Below, piece after piece: positions 1 to 5,593 of a DNA stretch of 5,593 nt. The translations under genes and the position numbers were made by a program. The notes under the pieces are model-generated. The model searched no databases. It was not told the DNA's origin and was given only the letters and a program-made list of their open reading frames with translations. The stretch covers positions 1 through 5,593 of the forward strand of contig CAAGRW010000068.1 of assembly GCA_900772775.1 (NCBI GenBank), given 5' to 3'. This DNA comes from Candidatus Rifleibacteriota bacterium. GTDB taxonomy: Bacteria; Vulcanimicrobiota; Xenobia; Xenobiales; Xenobiaceae. Numbering within the stretch: the stretch's first letter is position 1; the number at the start of each line of letters is the position of its first letter.

Positions 1-490
1 CCATACCTACGGCAATACCTTCAGAGCCGTTAATAATTAAATTGGGCAAAAGAGCGGGTAAAACTACCGGTTCCTGGGTGGAGTTGTCAAAGTTGGGACG
101 CCAATCAACCGTATTTTTTCCTAAATCACGGATCATTTCCATGGAAATACGAGCCAATTTGGCTTCCGTATAGCGCATATGAGCCGGCGAATCTCCATCA
201 ATAGAACCAAAGTTTCCTTGCGGAGCTACCAGCGGATAACGCATATTAAAAGGCTGAGCCAAACGCACCATGGCGTCGTATACGGAAGAGTCTCCATGAG
301 GATGGTAGCGAGCCAGAACATTTCCTACAGTAGAAGCTGACTTGCGAAATTTCTTATCAGGAGTTATGCGCTCTTCAAACATAGTATAGATAATGCGCCT
401 GTGTACAGGTTTAAAACCGTCACGCACATCGGGAAGAGCTCTGGCTATAATAACGCTCATAGCGTAATCTACATAAGCTTCTTTCATGCC
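1..490. repeat. Direct repeat, copy 2: 5' region of the second gyrA
   Basis: Partner of the segment at 1625-2114, in the same orientation and without gaps; it encodes residues 16-178 of the second GyrA. The N-terminal 14-15 residues of the two proteins do not resemble each other, so similarity begins at the codon before MKEAYVDYAMSV. The repeat could recombine or be collapsed by short-read assembly. Confidence 0.9.
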
Positions 491-535
491 CTCTTCAATA
501 GGCATAGAAACTATCTTCTGGCGTTTTTCTTCCAT
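1..535 (-). CDS. gyrA: DNA gyrase subunit A, second copy (5' part only, runs off window)
   Basis: GyrA is the DNA-cleaving subunit of gyrase and acts with GyrB as an A2B2 complex on the chromosome. I translated this frame by hand: 178 codons are open to the window edge, so the C-terminal four fifths are not visible. Seen: residues 17-29 MKEAYVDYAMSVI, the opening of the winged-helix cleavage domain; K43 and H46-R47-R48 in KPVHRR; the quinolone-region motif HPHGDSSVYD with Ser83 and Asp87; the catalytic pair Arg121-Tyr122 in HMRYTEAK; and GIAVGM at 173-178, with the intercalating isoleucine. Catalytic-site numbering matches E. coli GyrA exactly. The ATG at 535 is supported by a TAAGGA site overlapping the stop codon of the upstream gyrA, 13 bp away, so translation is probably coupled. 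It is identical to that upstream copy at 139 of 163 aligned residues (residues 16-178 here). Whether it carries the C-terminal wrapping domain cannot be judged. A ParC label is possible but less likely. Confidence 0.95.
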   Translation of the reverse strand, partial: MEEKRQKIVSMPIEEGMKEAYVDYAMSVIIARALPDVRDGFKPVHRRIIYTMFEERITPDKKFRKSASTVGNVLARYHPHGDSSVYDAMVRLAQPFNMRYPLVAPQGNFGSIDGDSPAHMRYTEAKLARISMEMIRDLGKNTVDWRPNFDNSTQEPVVLPALLPNLIINGSEGIAVGM

Positions 536-545
536 AACCAACTAA

Positions 546-551
546 TCCTTA
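546..551 (-). promoter_or_regulatory. Ribosome binding site of the second gyrA, overlapping a stop codon
   Basis: TAAGGA on the minus strand: its first three bases are the TAA stop of the short gyrA, and the second gyrA ATG follows after ten bases. A terminating ribosome would cover this site, which points to translational coupling and a fairly fixed ratio of the two GyrA products. The coupling is an inference from spacing. Confidence 0.7.
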
Positions 552-2156
552 ACTCTCGCTCTCAACATCTTCTTCTGCAGAATTTAGCTCATTATCTGCC
601 TCATTGTTATCGGAAGAAATATCTTCTGAGACGAAATTTTCATCTTGTTCGGCTTTTTCTTTAAGCTCTATTTCTTCTTCGAGCAAAGTATTATCGAAAT
701 TGACAATGCGAGTACGCCGCTCATCTTGATAGCGGGCTTTAACGTCTAAAAGCTCGTTGACTATCACTTGACTCATCTTGTCATGATTGCTTAAAAGGCC
801 TTCCAAAAATTCAATAGTTTTCAGAAGCTGATTCTTTTCATCTTCAAGTTTGTCATGTTCCAAATGGGTAAGTTTTTGCAAACGCATATCCAGAATAGCT
901 TGAACTTGAATATCGCTGAAAGAATACCGATCCTTAAGCGCTGCTCTGGCTTCATCTACGGAAGAAGAAGCCTTTATGAGTGCAATAATCTCATGAATGT
1001 GAGCTAAAGCAACTAATAAACCTTCCACAATATGGATTCTGGCCTTAGCTTTAGCCAAGTCATATTCAGTGCGTCTAGTAACAACGCTGAAGCGGTGGTC
1101 AATAAAGCAATTGAGCGCTTCTTTCAAGCTCAGAATCTTGGGAGCGTTGTCTACTAAAGCTAATATAATAATTCCATAAGTTGTCTCTAAGTTGGTGTGA
1201 GTAAATAATTCTCGCTCTGTTTGTTCAGGATCGGCTTTCTTTTTGAGCTCAAAAACTATACGCAATCCTTTGCGACTTGACTCATCACGCAAATCGTAGA
1301 CGCCACTAATCTTTTTATCCTTGATAGCCTGAGCAGCTCTTTCAACCAAAGCGGCTTTATTGACCATATAAGGAATTTCATCGACAACTATAGCGATACG
1401 CCCATCTATTTCTTCACGGTGGGTAACTGAACGCAATAAGATTTTGCCCCTACCGGAAGCATAAGCTTTTTTAATACCAGCATTGCCAACAATCAAAGCA
1501 CCTGTAGGGAAGTCAGGCCCTTTGATATATTCCATCAAAGCTTCGGTACTTATATCCTTATCTTTAATAAGGGCAACGCAACCATCGATAACTTCGCCCA
1601 AATTGTGCGGAGGAATACGACAGGACATGCCTACAGCTATGCCTTCTGAACCGTTGATAAGCAAATTAGGAATAACTAAAGGTAAAACTTCGGGCTCTTG
1701 GGTAGAATTGTCAAAGTTGGGACGCCAATCTACGGTATCTTTGCCTAAATCGCGCACAGTTTCCATAGCTATGCGAGAAAGCTTAGCTTCTGTATAACGC
1801 ATACTAGCTGCAGGATCGCCATCGACGGAGCCAAAGTTTCCTTGAGGCCACACCAAGGGATAGCGCATATTGAAAGGTTGAGCTAGACGCACCATAGCAT
1901 CGTAAACTGCAGAGTCGCCATGAGGATGGTAACGGGCAATCACATTACCTACAGTAGCTGCAGACTTACGAAATTTGCGATCGGGAGTAATATGCTCCTC
2001 GAACATAGTGTAAAGAATGCGTCTGTGTACAGGCTTAAAACCATCGCGGGCGTCGGGAAGAGCCCTGGCTACAATTACGCTCATAGCATAATCGACATAA
2101 GCCTCTTTCATTTCATCTTCAATAGGGGCCGGAGTAACGGCAATTCTATTTTCCAT
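549..2156 (-). CDS. gyrA: Short DNA gyrase subunit A lacking the C-terminal wrapping domain
   Basis: Type IIA topoisomerase A subunit; forms the transient 5'-phosphotyrosyl double-strand break. Seen in order: winged-helix cleavage domain from about residue 15, with R31, K41, H44-R45-R46; HPHGDSAVYD with Ser82 and Asp86, the quinolone-contact positions; catalytic R120-Y121 in MRYTEAK; I173, the DNA-intercalating position; tower domain about 180-350; coiled-coil and C-gate region about 360-480, including QAILDMRLQKLT at 419-430 and YQDERRT at 476-482. Numbering runs one behind E. coli GyrA. At 535 aa it is far shorter than usual GyrA (about 800-900). After residue 485 no beta-pinwheel and no GyrA-box are present; residues 491-535 are an acidic tail with 19 Asp/Glu in 45. 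Only 13 bp separate its TAA stop from the next gyrA, so no displaced C-terminal domain lies in between. Start: ATG with AAGGAG five bases upstream, 31 bp after gyrB. The core is intact, so it looks functional rather than decayed. A decatenase-like, ParC-type role is an alternative. Confidence 0.95.
   Translation of the reverse strand: MENRIAVTPAPIEDEMKEAYVDYAMSVIVARALPDARDGFKPVHRRILYTMFEEHITPDRKFRKSAATVGNVIARYHPHGDSAVYDAMVRLAQPFNMRYPLVWPQGNFGSVDGDPAASMRYTEAKLSRIAMETVRDLGKDTVDWRPNFDNSTQEPEVLPLVIPNLLINGSEGIAVGMSCRIPPHNLGEVIDGCVALIKDKDISTEALMEYIKGPDFPTGALIVGNAGIKKAYASGRGKILLRSVTHREEIDGRIAIVVDEIPYMVNKAALVERAAQAIKDKKISGVYDLRDESSRKGLRIVFELKKKADPEQTERELFTHTNLETTYGIIILALVDNAPKILSLKEALNCFIDHRFSVVTRRTEYDLAKAKARIHIVEGLLVALAHIHEIIALIKASSSVDEARAALKDRYSFSDIQVQAILDMRLQKLTHLEHDKLEDEKNQLLKTIEFLEGLLSNHDKMSQVIVNELLDVKARYQDERRTRIVNFDNTLLEEEIELKEKAEQDENFVSEDISSDNNEADNELNSAEEDVESES
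1625..2114. repeat. Direct repeat, copy 1: 5' region of the short gyrA
   Basis: This segment aligns without gaps to positions 1-490 at a constant offset of 1624 bases. It encodes the shared GyrA cleavage domain (residues 15-177). Most differences are synonymous third-position changes. The longest perfect match I noticed is 23 bases (1708-1730 against 84-106). The match probably goes on beyond the window edge. This is a gene duplication, not a mobile repeat. Confidence 0.9.
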
Positions 2157-2161
2157 GAGTT

Positions 2162-2167
2162 CTCCTT
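2162..2167 (-). promoter_or_regulatory. Ribosome binding site of the short gyrA
   Basis: AAGGAG on the minus strand, five bases before the ATG at 2156, within the 31-bp gap after the gyrB stop. The gap is too short to hold a typical separate promoter, so gyrB and this gyrA are probably co-transcribed. Confidence 0.8.
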
Positions 2168-2187
2168 AGAATTTTTAGGCCTACAAC

Positions 2188-4206
2188 TTAAATATCTAAG
2201 TTTTTAACTTCGCGAGCATACTTAATAATAAACTCACGACGGGGTTTTACTTCATCGCCCATTAGCACGGAAAATATTCTGTCAGCTTCAACAGCGTCTT
2301 CCAATTTTACTTGCTTCATAACCCTGTGCTCCGGATCCATAGTTGTATCCCAAAGCTGCTCAGCATTCATTTCTCCCAAACCTTTGTAGCGCTGGATCTC
2401 CACTTTGTCACCCATTTCAGCAGTCATAGCTTCGCACTCTTGATCTGAGTAGACATACTCACGACGTTTGCCTTTAGTGAGTAAATATAAAGGAGGTTGA
2501 GCTACGTAAATATGACCTCCTTCAATAAGCTCGCGCATCTGACGATAGAAAAAGGTCAGCAACAAAGTGCGAATATGAGCTCCATCAACATCGGCATCGG
2601 TCATAATGACTAATTTGTGATAGCGCAATTTTTCGATAGCGAAATCTTCACCTATGCCAGTACCTAAAGCCGCAATCATAGACTTAATAACATCATTATC
2701 AAGCATCTTGTTCAGACGAGCTTTTTCGACGTTGAGAATCTTACCTCGCAAAGGCAAAATAGCTTGGAAACGGCGTTCGCGTCCCTCTTTGGCTGAACCG
2801 CCGGCCGAATCTCCCTCTACAATAAATAACTCACATTCGGAAGGATCTTTACTAGAGCAATCAGCTAATTTTCCGGGCAGAGAACAAGTCTCCAATACGC
2901 TCTTGCGACGCACATTTTCACGAGCACGGCGAGCAGCGTCGCGAGCATTTTTGGCCGATTGGCATTTTTCAAAGATGGTTCTGGCTACATCGGGATTTTC
3001 TTCCAAATAAGCGGTATAGAACTCATCCATAATATTGTCGACAGCTTGGCGAACTTCAGGATTAAGTAAAGAAATTTTAGTTTGACTCTCAAACTGAGGA
3101 TTGGGCAATTTTACTGAAAGAATGGCGCACAAGCCTTCGCGTACATCTTCGCCACTGAAATTCTCATCTTTATCTTTTAACCAACCGCGTTTGCGCACTA
3201 CGCTATTAGTGATACGTGTCAAGGCATTGCGGAAACCGGTGACGTGGCTGCCACCTTCATAGGTATTGATATTGTTGGCAAAAGAATAAAAATCTTCTTT
3301 GTAAGACTTGTTATATTGAAGCACCAATTCAACATCGACCGGGCCAATTTCACCATCAGCAAATTTGACACTTCTATCTATATAGAAAGGAGTATGTAAG
3401 GGTTCTTTGCCTTCACTGAGGTAATTTACATATTGACGAATACCATCAGGATAATGGAAATGGTGTGCTTTACCAGTTGCTTCTTCACTTATATCGATAG
3501 TTAGACCACGATTGAGGAAAGAAAGCTCACGCAATCTCTCGCTGAGTTTTTCAAAAGAAAAACTTGTAGTTTCGGTAAAAATCTCGGGATCGGGAAGTAA
3601 AGTTACCTTAGTGCCAGTACGTCCCTCTTCACCTTCATAGACACGCATATCTCCCACAATTTCGCCACGAGAGAAATCTTGTACAAAACGCTTACCCTCA
3701 CGGTAAACTTCTACTTCTAAACGCAACGAAAGAGCATTGGTAACAGATACGCCCACACCATGCAAACCGCCGGAAACTTTGTAGCCTTTGCCATTAAATT
3801 TTCCGCCGGCATGGAGTTGAGTCATAACCAGTTGCAAAGTGGGAATACCTGCCTGAGGATGGATGCCAGTAGGGATTCCTCGACCATTGTCGGCAACGCT
3901 AACCGAACCATCACGCTTGAGAACAACTTCTATATGATCACAAGCTCCAGCTAAAGTTTCATCTATAGCATTATCTACTACTTCAAAGACGATATGGTGC
4001 AAACCGCGAACGCCAGTATCTCCGATATACATACCGGGACGCAAGCGCACACCTTCAAGACCCTTCAAGACCTGAATTTCGTTCTCGTCATACTCTTCAG
4101 TAACAACTTCAGCTTCGGGTGCGCTGGTCTCCACAGATTCGACCTTATATTCCTCGTCGCTGCCGAGAGTATTTGCCTCAAAGGCCGCATGTTCAGTGGA
4201 ATCCAT
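2188..4206 (-). CDS. gyrB: DNA gyrase subunit B
   Basis: ATPase and metal-binding subunit of gyrase; it partners GyrA and powers strand passage by ATP hydrolysis. Seen in order: GHKL ATPase domain with EVVDNAIDE (catalytic base E75, Mg-binding N79), DNGRGIP (D106), HAGGKF and the GYKVSGGLHGVGVSV ATP lid (about 132-155); transducer domain with the QTK loop at 375-377; TOPRIM domain with EGDSAGG (E464) and the TDADVDGAH metal site (D537, D539, D541); and the GyrB C-terminal region with QRYKGLGEMN (605-614), ending in the family-typical VKNLDI. At 672 aa it matches the short GyrB class. Residues 1-43 form an acidic extension (15 Asp/Glu, one Lys) that puts the catalytic Glu 33 positions later than in E. 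coli (residue 42). The ATG start is fixed by GGAGG nine bases upstream, and no other ATG precedes the ATPase core. It is the first gene of a gyrB-gyrA-gyrA cluster, and the only B subunit visible. ParE is less likely given the gyrA neighbours. Confidence 0.97.
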   Translation of the reverse strand: MDSTEHAAFEANTLGSDEEYKVESVETSAPEAEVVTEEYDENEIQVLKGLEGVRLRPGMYIGDTGVRGLHHIVFEVVDNAIDETLAGACDHIEVVLKRDGSVSVADNGRGIPTGIHPQAGIPTLQLVMTQLHAGGKFNGKGYKVSGGLHGVGVSVTNALSLRLEVEVYREGKRFVQDFSRGEIVGDMRVYEGEEGRTGTKVTLLPDPEIFTETTSFSFEKLSERLRELSFLNRGLTIDISEEATGKAHHFHYPDGIRQYVNYLSEGKEPLHTPFYIDRSVKFADGEIGPVDVELVLQYNKSYKEDFYSFANNINTYEGGSHVTGFRNALTRITNSVVRKRGWLKDKDENFSGEDVREGLCAILSVKLPNPQFESQTKISLLNPEVRQAVDNIMDEFYTAYLEENPDVARTIFEKCQSAKNARDAARRARENVRRKSVLETCSLPGKLADCSSKDPSECELFIVEGDSAGGSAKEGRERRFQAILPLRGKILNVEKARLNKMLDNDVIKSMIAALGTGIGEDFAIEKLRYHKLVIMTDADVDGAHIRTLLLTFFYRQMRELIEGGHIYVAQPPLYLLTKGKRREYVYSDQECEAMTAEMGDKVEIQRYKGLGEMNAEQLWDTTMDPEHRVMKQVKLEDAVEADRIFSVLMGDEVKPRREFIIKYAREVKNLDI

Positions 4207-4215
4207 CTAAAAAAA

Positions 4216-4220
4216 CCTCC
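4216..4220 (-). promoter_or_regulatory. Ribosome binding site of gyrB
   Basis: GGAGG on the minus strand, followed by a nine-base spacer (seven T, then AG) and the ATG at 4206. This strong site fixes the gyrB start and so shows that the acidic 43-residue N-terminal extension is meant to be translated. Confidence 0.85.
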
Positions 4221-4253
4221 AAAAATACTAAAGAAAAAAATGCCTATTTCTAA

Positions 4254-4282
4254 AAACAGAGCCCAAAATATTCTCTTGTCAA
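4254..4282 (-). promoter_or_regulatory. Candidate promoter of the gyrase operon
   Basis: A perfect TTGACA (-35 type) lies at 4282-4277 on the minus strand, between the small membrane-protein gene and gyrB. At 17-18 bases spacing the -10 position reads CTGTTT or TGTTTT, a weak match to TATAAT. A second option is TATAAA at 4301-4296 with TTGTTA at 4326-4321, a 19-base spacer. Either would give a short leader before gyrB. The weak -10 leaves the exact promoter open. Confidence 0.35.
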
Positions 4283-4330
4283 CTAAATTTCAGCATTTAT
4301 AGTTCGAGTAAAAAGTAAACTAACAACTAC

Positions 4331-4594
4331 CTAAAATTCTTCTTGTTCTTCGGCTCGACTCTTGAGATAGTCTATAGTAAAAGCTATAACGAATCCCAAT
4401 ACGCCTCCGATACAAAAACCGATAAGTATAGCTAAAAAACCTATACTTCCGGCAGCTCCTTCCAAATACTCCGACTCGCTACTGGGAACCATCAGCCACC
4501 ATCCTAAAGCGGAAAAAATGACTCCCCCTACTACCGTAGGCAAGATACAGCCTAACAGCCCTGCCCGCTCTAAAAATGTTTCTTTTAACGCCAC
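4331..4594 (-). CDS. Small two-helix membrane protein, unknown function
   Basis: I do not recognise this 87-residue protein. Two long hydrophobic, glycine-rich segments are visible, about residues 11-36 (ends GWWLMV) and 49-74 (GSIGFLAILIGFCIGGVLGFVIAF), joined by a short acidic loop (PSSESEYLEG). The C-terminus is charged (DYLKSRAEEQEEF). It therefore looks like an inner-membrane hairpin with short polar ends; the orientation is uncertain, although KSR after helix 2 would favour a cytoplasmic C-terminus. The start is GTG: an in-frame TAA lies only three codons upstream (4601-4603), and the next in-frame Met (residue 35) would remove helix 1. A GGAGTGG stretch at 4604-4610 may be the ribosome site, at somewhat long spacing. 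It lies in the same direction as gyrB, 124 bp upstream of it. I see no evidence of a link to gyrase function. Gene status is supported by length, the hydrophobic pattern and lack of any overlapping gene. Confidence 0.7.
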   Translation of the reverse strand: MALKETFLERAGLLGCILPTVVGGVIFSALGWWLMVPSSESEYLEGAAGSIGFLAILIGFCIGGVLGFVIAFTIDYLKSRAEEQEEF

Positions 4595-4672
4595 CTTGAT
4601 TTACCACTCCAATCCTGACAGACGGTTTAAGTCGCAGTTTTTACCGGTTGAGCTTAATTTGCAAAACTTTTG

Positions 4673-4730
4673 AAAATGCCCAAAATTCGCAGAAATAACC
4701 AACTTTAAGGGATTCTTTTTTAGGCATTTT
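4673..4730. repeat. AT-rich inverted repeat between the glycosyltransferase and the membrane-protein gene
   Basis: AAAATGCC at 4673-4680 is matched by GGCATTTT at 4723-4730, 42 bases apart. A small palindrome, CAAAACTTTTG, sits next to it at 4662-4672. The related word AAAAATGCCTA appears again in plus orientation at 4237-4247, upstream of gyrB. The arms are short and the loop is long, so a stable hairpin or terminator is doubtful; paired binding sites for a regulator, or chance in AT-rich DNA, are the alternatives. I see no other supported feature in the 196-bp gap from 4595 to 4790. Confidence 0.3.
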
Positions 4731-4790
4731 TATCCTGCTGTTTTCCTTTTTTTCACCTTAATTTAAGACTTATACCCTGTAGAAAAACTA

Positions 4791-5593
4791 TCAATTTGAG
4801 ATACGTTGCAAAGAGTTATACACATCTTCATATGTAGCTAAAACTGTTTTTTCAGAAAAATTATTTTCCACAAATTGAGAAGCTGACAAGCCTAGCTCTT
4901 GGGTTTTTTTTCTGTCTTTCCAAAGTTCGTACATATACTCAACAAATTTTTCAGTTTGGCCGCTGTCGACACTTAAATTGTCTTCTGGAGGTAAAGCTTC
5001 ATCAACTCCGCTAGCTTTTATGGCTATAACCGGCAAGCCGGCAGCTTCAGCTTCAGCTACTACTAGTCCCTGAGTTTCGGTTTCGGAAGCAAATAAAAAA
5101 GCTAAAGAAGAAGCGTAATAATCTTTAAGTTCTTCTCTCTTTCTCCAACCTAAAAAATGAACCAACGATGAAAGAGCTTTATTTTCAACCAATTTTTCTA
5201 AATCGGCTCTGGCAGGCCCATCGCCTATTAGAACTAAATGGGGCAAATTTTCGGCGCTTTTATCTATCGATACATTTTCAACTTTAAGCTTGTCAACGAA
5301 TACGGAAAAAGCCTTAATAATAAAATCTATAGACTTTTCATAAGCTACTCTGCCCACATAAAGGAATGGTTTGTCAGACAACTTTAATTCTTCTTGGAGC
5401 CTGTCTCTCTGTCCATTTCTGAAAGAATCTAAATGCAAACCGCTAGGAATAACTTTAAATGGAGCTTTACATCCCTGTTCTAAAAGACGTTGGCTTACTT
5501 TGCGACTAGGAGCCACTACCAAAAAGCTATTATTCCAAAAAAGTCTCATCCAAGCCAGAATAATCTTTTTACTTAAAGCACCCGGAAGCGGAA
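4791..5593 (-). CDS. GT4-family glycosyltransferase, C-terminal part (5' end outside window)
   Basis: GT-B fold, retaining glycosyltransferase that moves a sugar from a nucleotide donor, probably to a lipid or polysaccharide acceptor at the inner face of the membrane. The frame stays open to the window edge (codons before the Met at 5549 read PLPGALSKKIILAW), so that Met is internal and the N-terminal acceptor domain is missing. Numbering from that Met: VVAPSRK (11-17) and VIPSGLHLDSF (33-43) belong to the domain hinge; FLYVGRVAYEKSID (62-75) has the Arg/Lys that hold the donor phosphates; LVLIGDGP (105-112); VHFLGW (130-135); and SETETQGLVVAEAEAAGLPVIA (155-176) contains the E158-x7-E166 motif of GT4. 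The TETQGLV-EA-AAGLPV wording resembles diacylglycerol glucosyltransferases and their relatives, which suggests a glycolipid product, but the acceptor cannot be fixed from this half. The gene ends in TGA, 196 bp before the small membrane-protein gene. I see no strong terminator after it. Confidence 0.9.
   Translation of the reverse strand, partial: PLPGALSKKIILAWMRLFWNNSFLVVAPSRKVSQRLLEQGCKAPFKVIPSGLHLDSFRNGQRDRLQEELKLSDKPFLYVGRVAYEKSIDFIIKAFSVFVDKLKVENVSIDKSAENLPHLVLIGDGPARADLEKLVENKALSSLVHFLGWRKREELKDYYASSLAFLFASETETQGLVVAEAEAAGLPVIAIKASGVDEALPPEDNLSVDSGQTEKFVEYMYELWKDRKKTQELGLSASQFVENNFSEKTVLATYEDVYNSLQRISN

Noticed and set aside
1483..1797. Plus-strand open frame inside gyrA
   Set aside because: It is antisense to conserved GyrA coding sequence, has no recognisable motif, and is explained by the codon pattern of the real gene. 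The same applies to the plus-strand frames at 401-664, 1920-2207, 2654-3010, 3760-3954 and 3994-4302.
549..2156. Short gyrA as a pseudogene or assembly duplicate of the second gyrA
   Set aside because: The copies differ by many synonymous changes and 24 amino acids over 163, so they are not assembly copies. The short one has an intact core, a good ribosome site and a clean stop with no frameshift remnants.
549..2156. Short gyrA as parC of topoisomerase IV
   Set aside because: It is about 85% identical to its GyrA neighbour and sits behind gyrB with no parE in view. ParC normally differs far more and has its own C-terminal domain. A ParC-like role remains possible, but the name is not supported.
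4740..4790. Rho-independent terminator after the glycosyltransferase
   Set aside because: Only an AT palindrome (CTTAATTTAAG, 4757-4767) is present, without a GC-rich stem. The T-run near 4741-4753 is on the plus strand, the wrong strand for this gene.
4768..4800. Promoter with TTGATA and TATAAG just after the glycosyltransferase
   Set aside because: The hexamers match well but the spacer is only 14 bases, and the -35 overlaps the coding end of the glycosyltransferase. Not strong enough to annotate.

Overview
The window is an ordinary-looking bacterial chromosomal segment of moderately AT-rich DNA. All five recognisable genes are on the minus strand, so transcription runs from high to low coordinates. 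Shine-Dalgarno sites (GGAGG, AAGGAG, TAAGGA) precede the gyrase genes, and a perfect TTGACA hexamer lies upstream of gyrB. The gyrase proteins are clearly bacterial. I cannot assign a phylum: GyrB is of the short type (672 aa, without the large insert of proteobacterial GyrB), and both GyrA copies share unusual lineage-type wording (PQGNFG, WRPNFDNSTQEP).

Layout in the direction of transcription: (1) 5593-4791, the C-terminal part of a GT4 glycosyltransferase whose start lies outside the window; (2) a 196-bp gap with an AT-rich inverted repeat; (3) 4594-4331, an 87-aa two-helix membrane protein of unknown function with a GTG start; (4) a 124-bp gap holding a candidate promoter and a strong ribosome site; (5) 4206-2188, gyrB, complete; (6) after 31 bp, 2156-549, a complete but short gyrA of 535 aa that ends at the boundary between the cleavage core and the C-terminal DNA-wrapping domain and carries an acidic tail instead; (7) after 13 bp, 535 to beyond position 1, the first 178 codons of a second gyrA. 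There is no intergenic stretch above 300 bp.

The notable system is the gyrB-gyrA-gyrA cluster. The two GyrA copies are identical at 139 of 163 aligned residues without gaps over the region visible for both, and each keeps the catalytic Arg-Tyr pair. They are therefore recent paralogues, both apparently under selection, and they sit in one tightly spaced operon with a single GyrB. One copy lacks the domain that gives gyrase its chiral DNA wrapping. If the second copy proves full length, one GyrB could serve a wrapping gyrase, a non-wrapping type IIA topoisomerase, or a mixed enzyme with only one wrapping arm. The sequence shows the gene arrangement and the domain loss; the enzyme compositions are inference.
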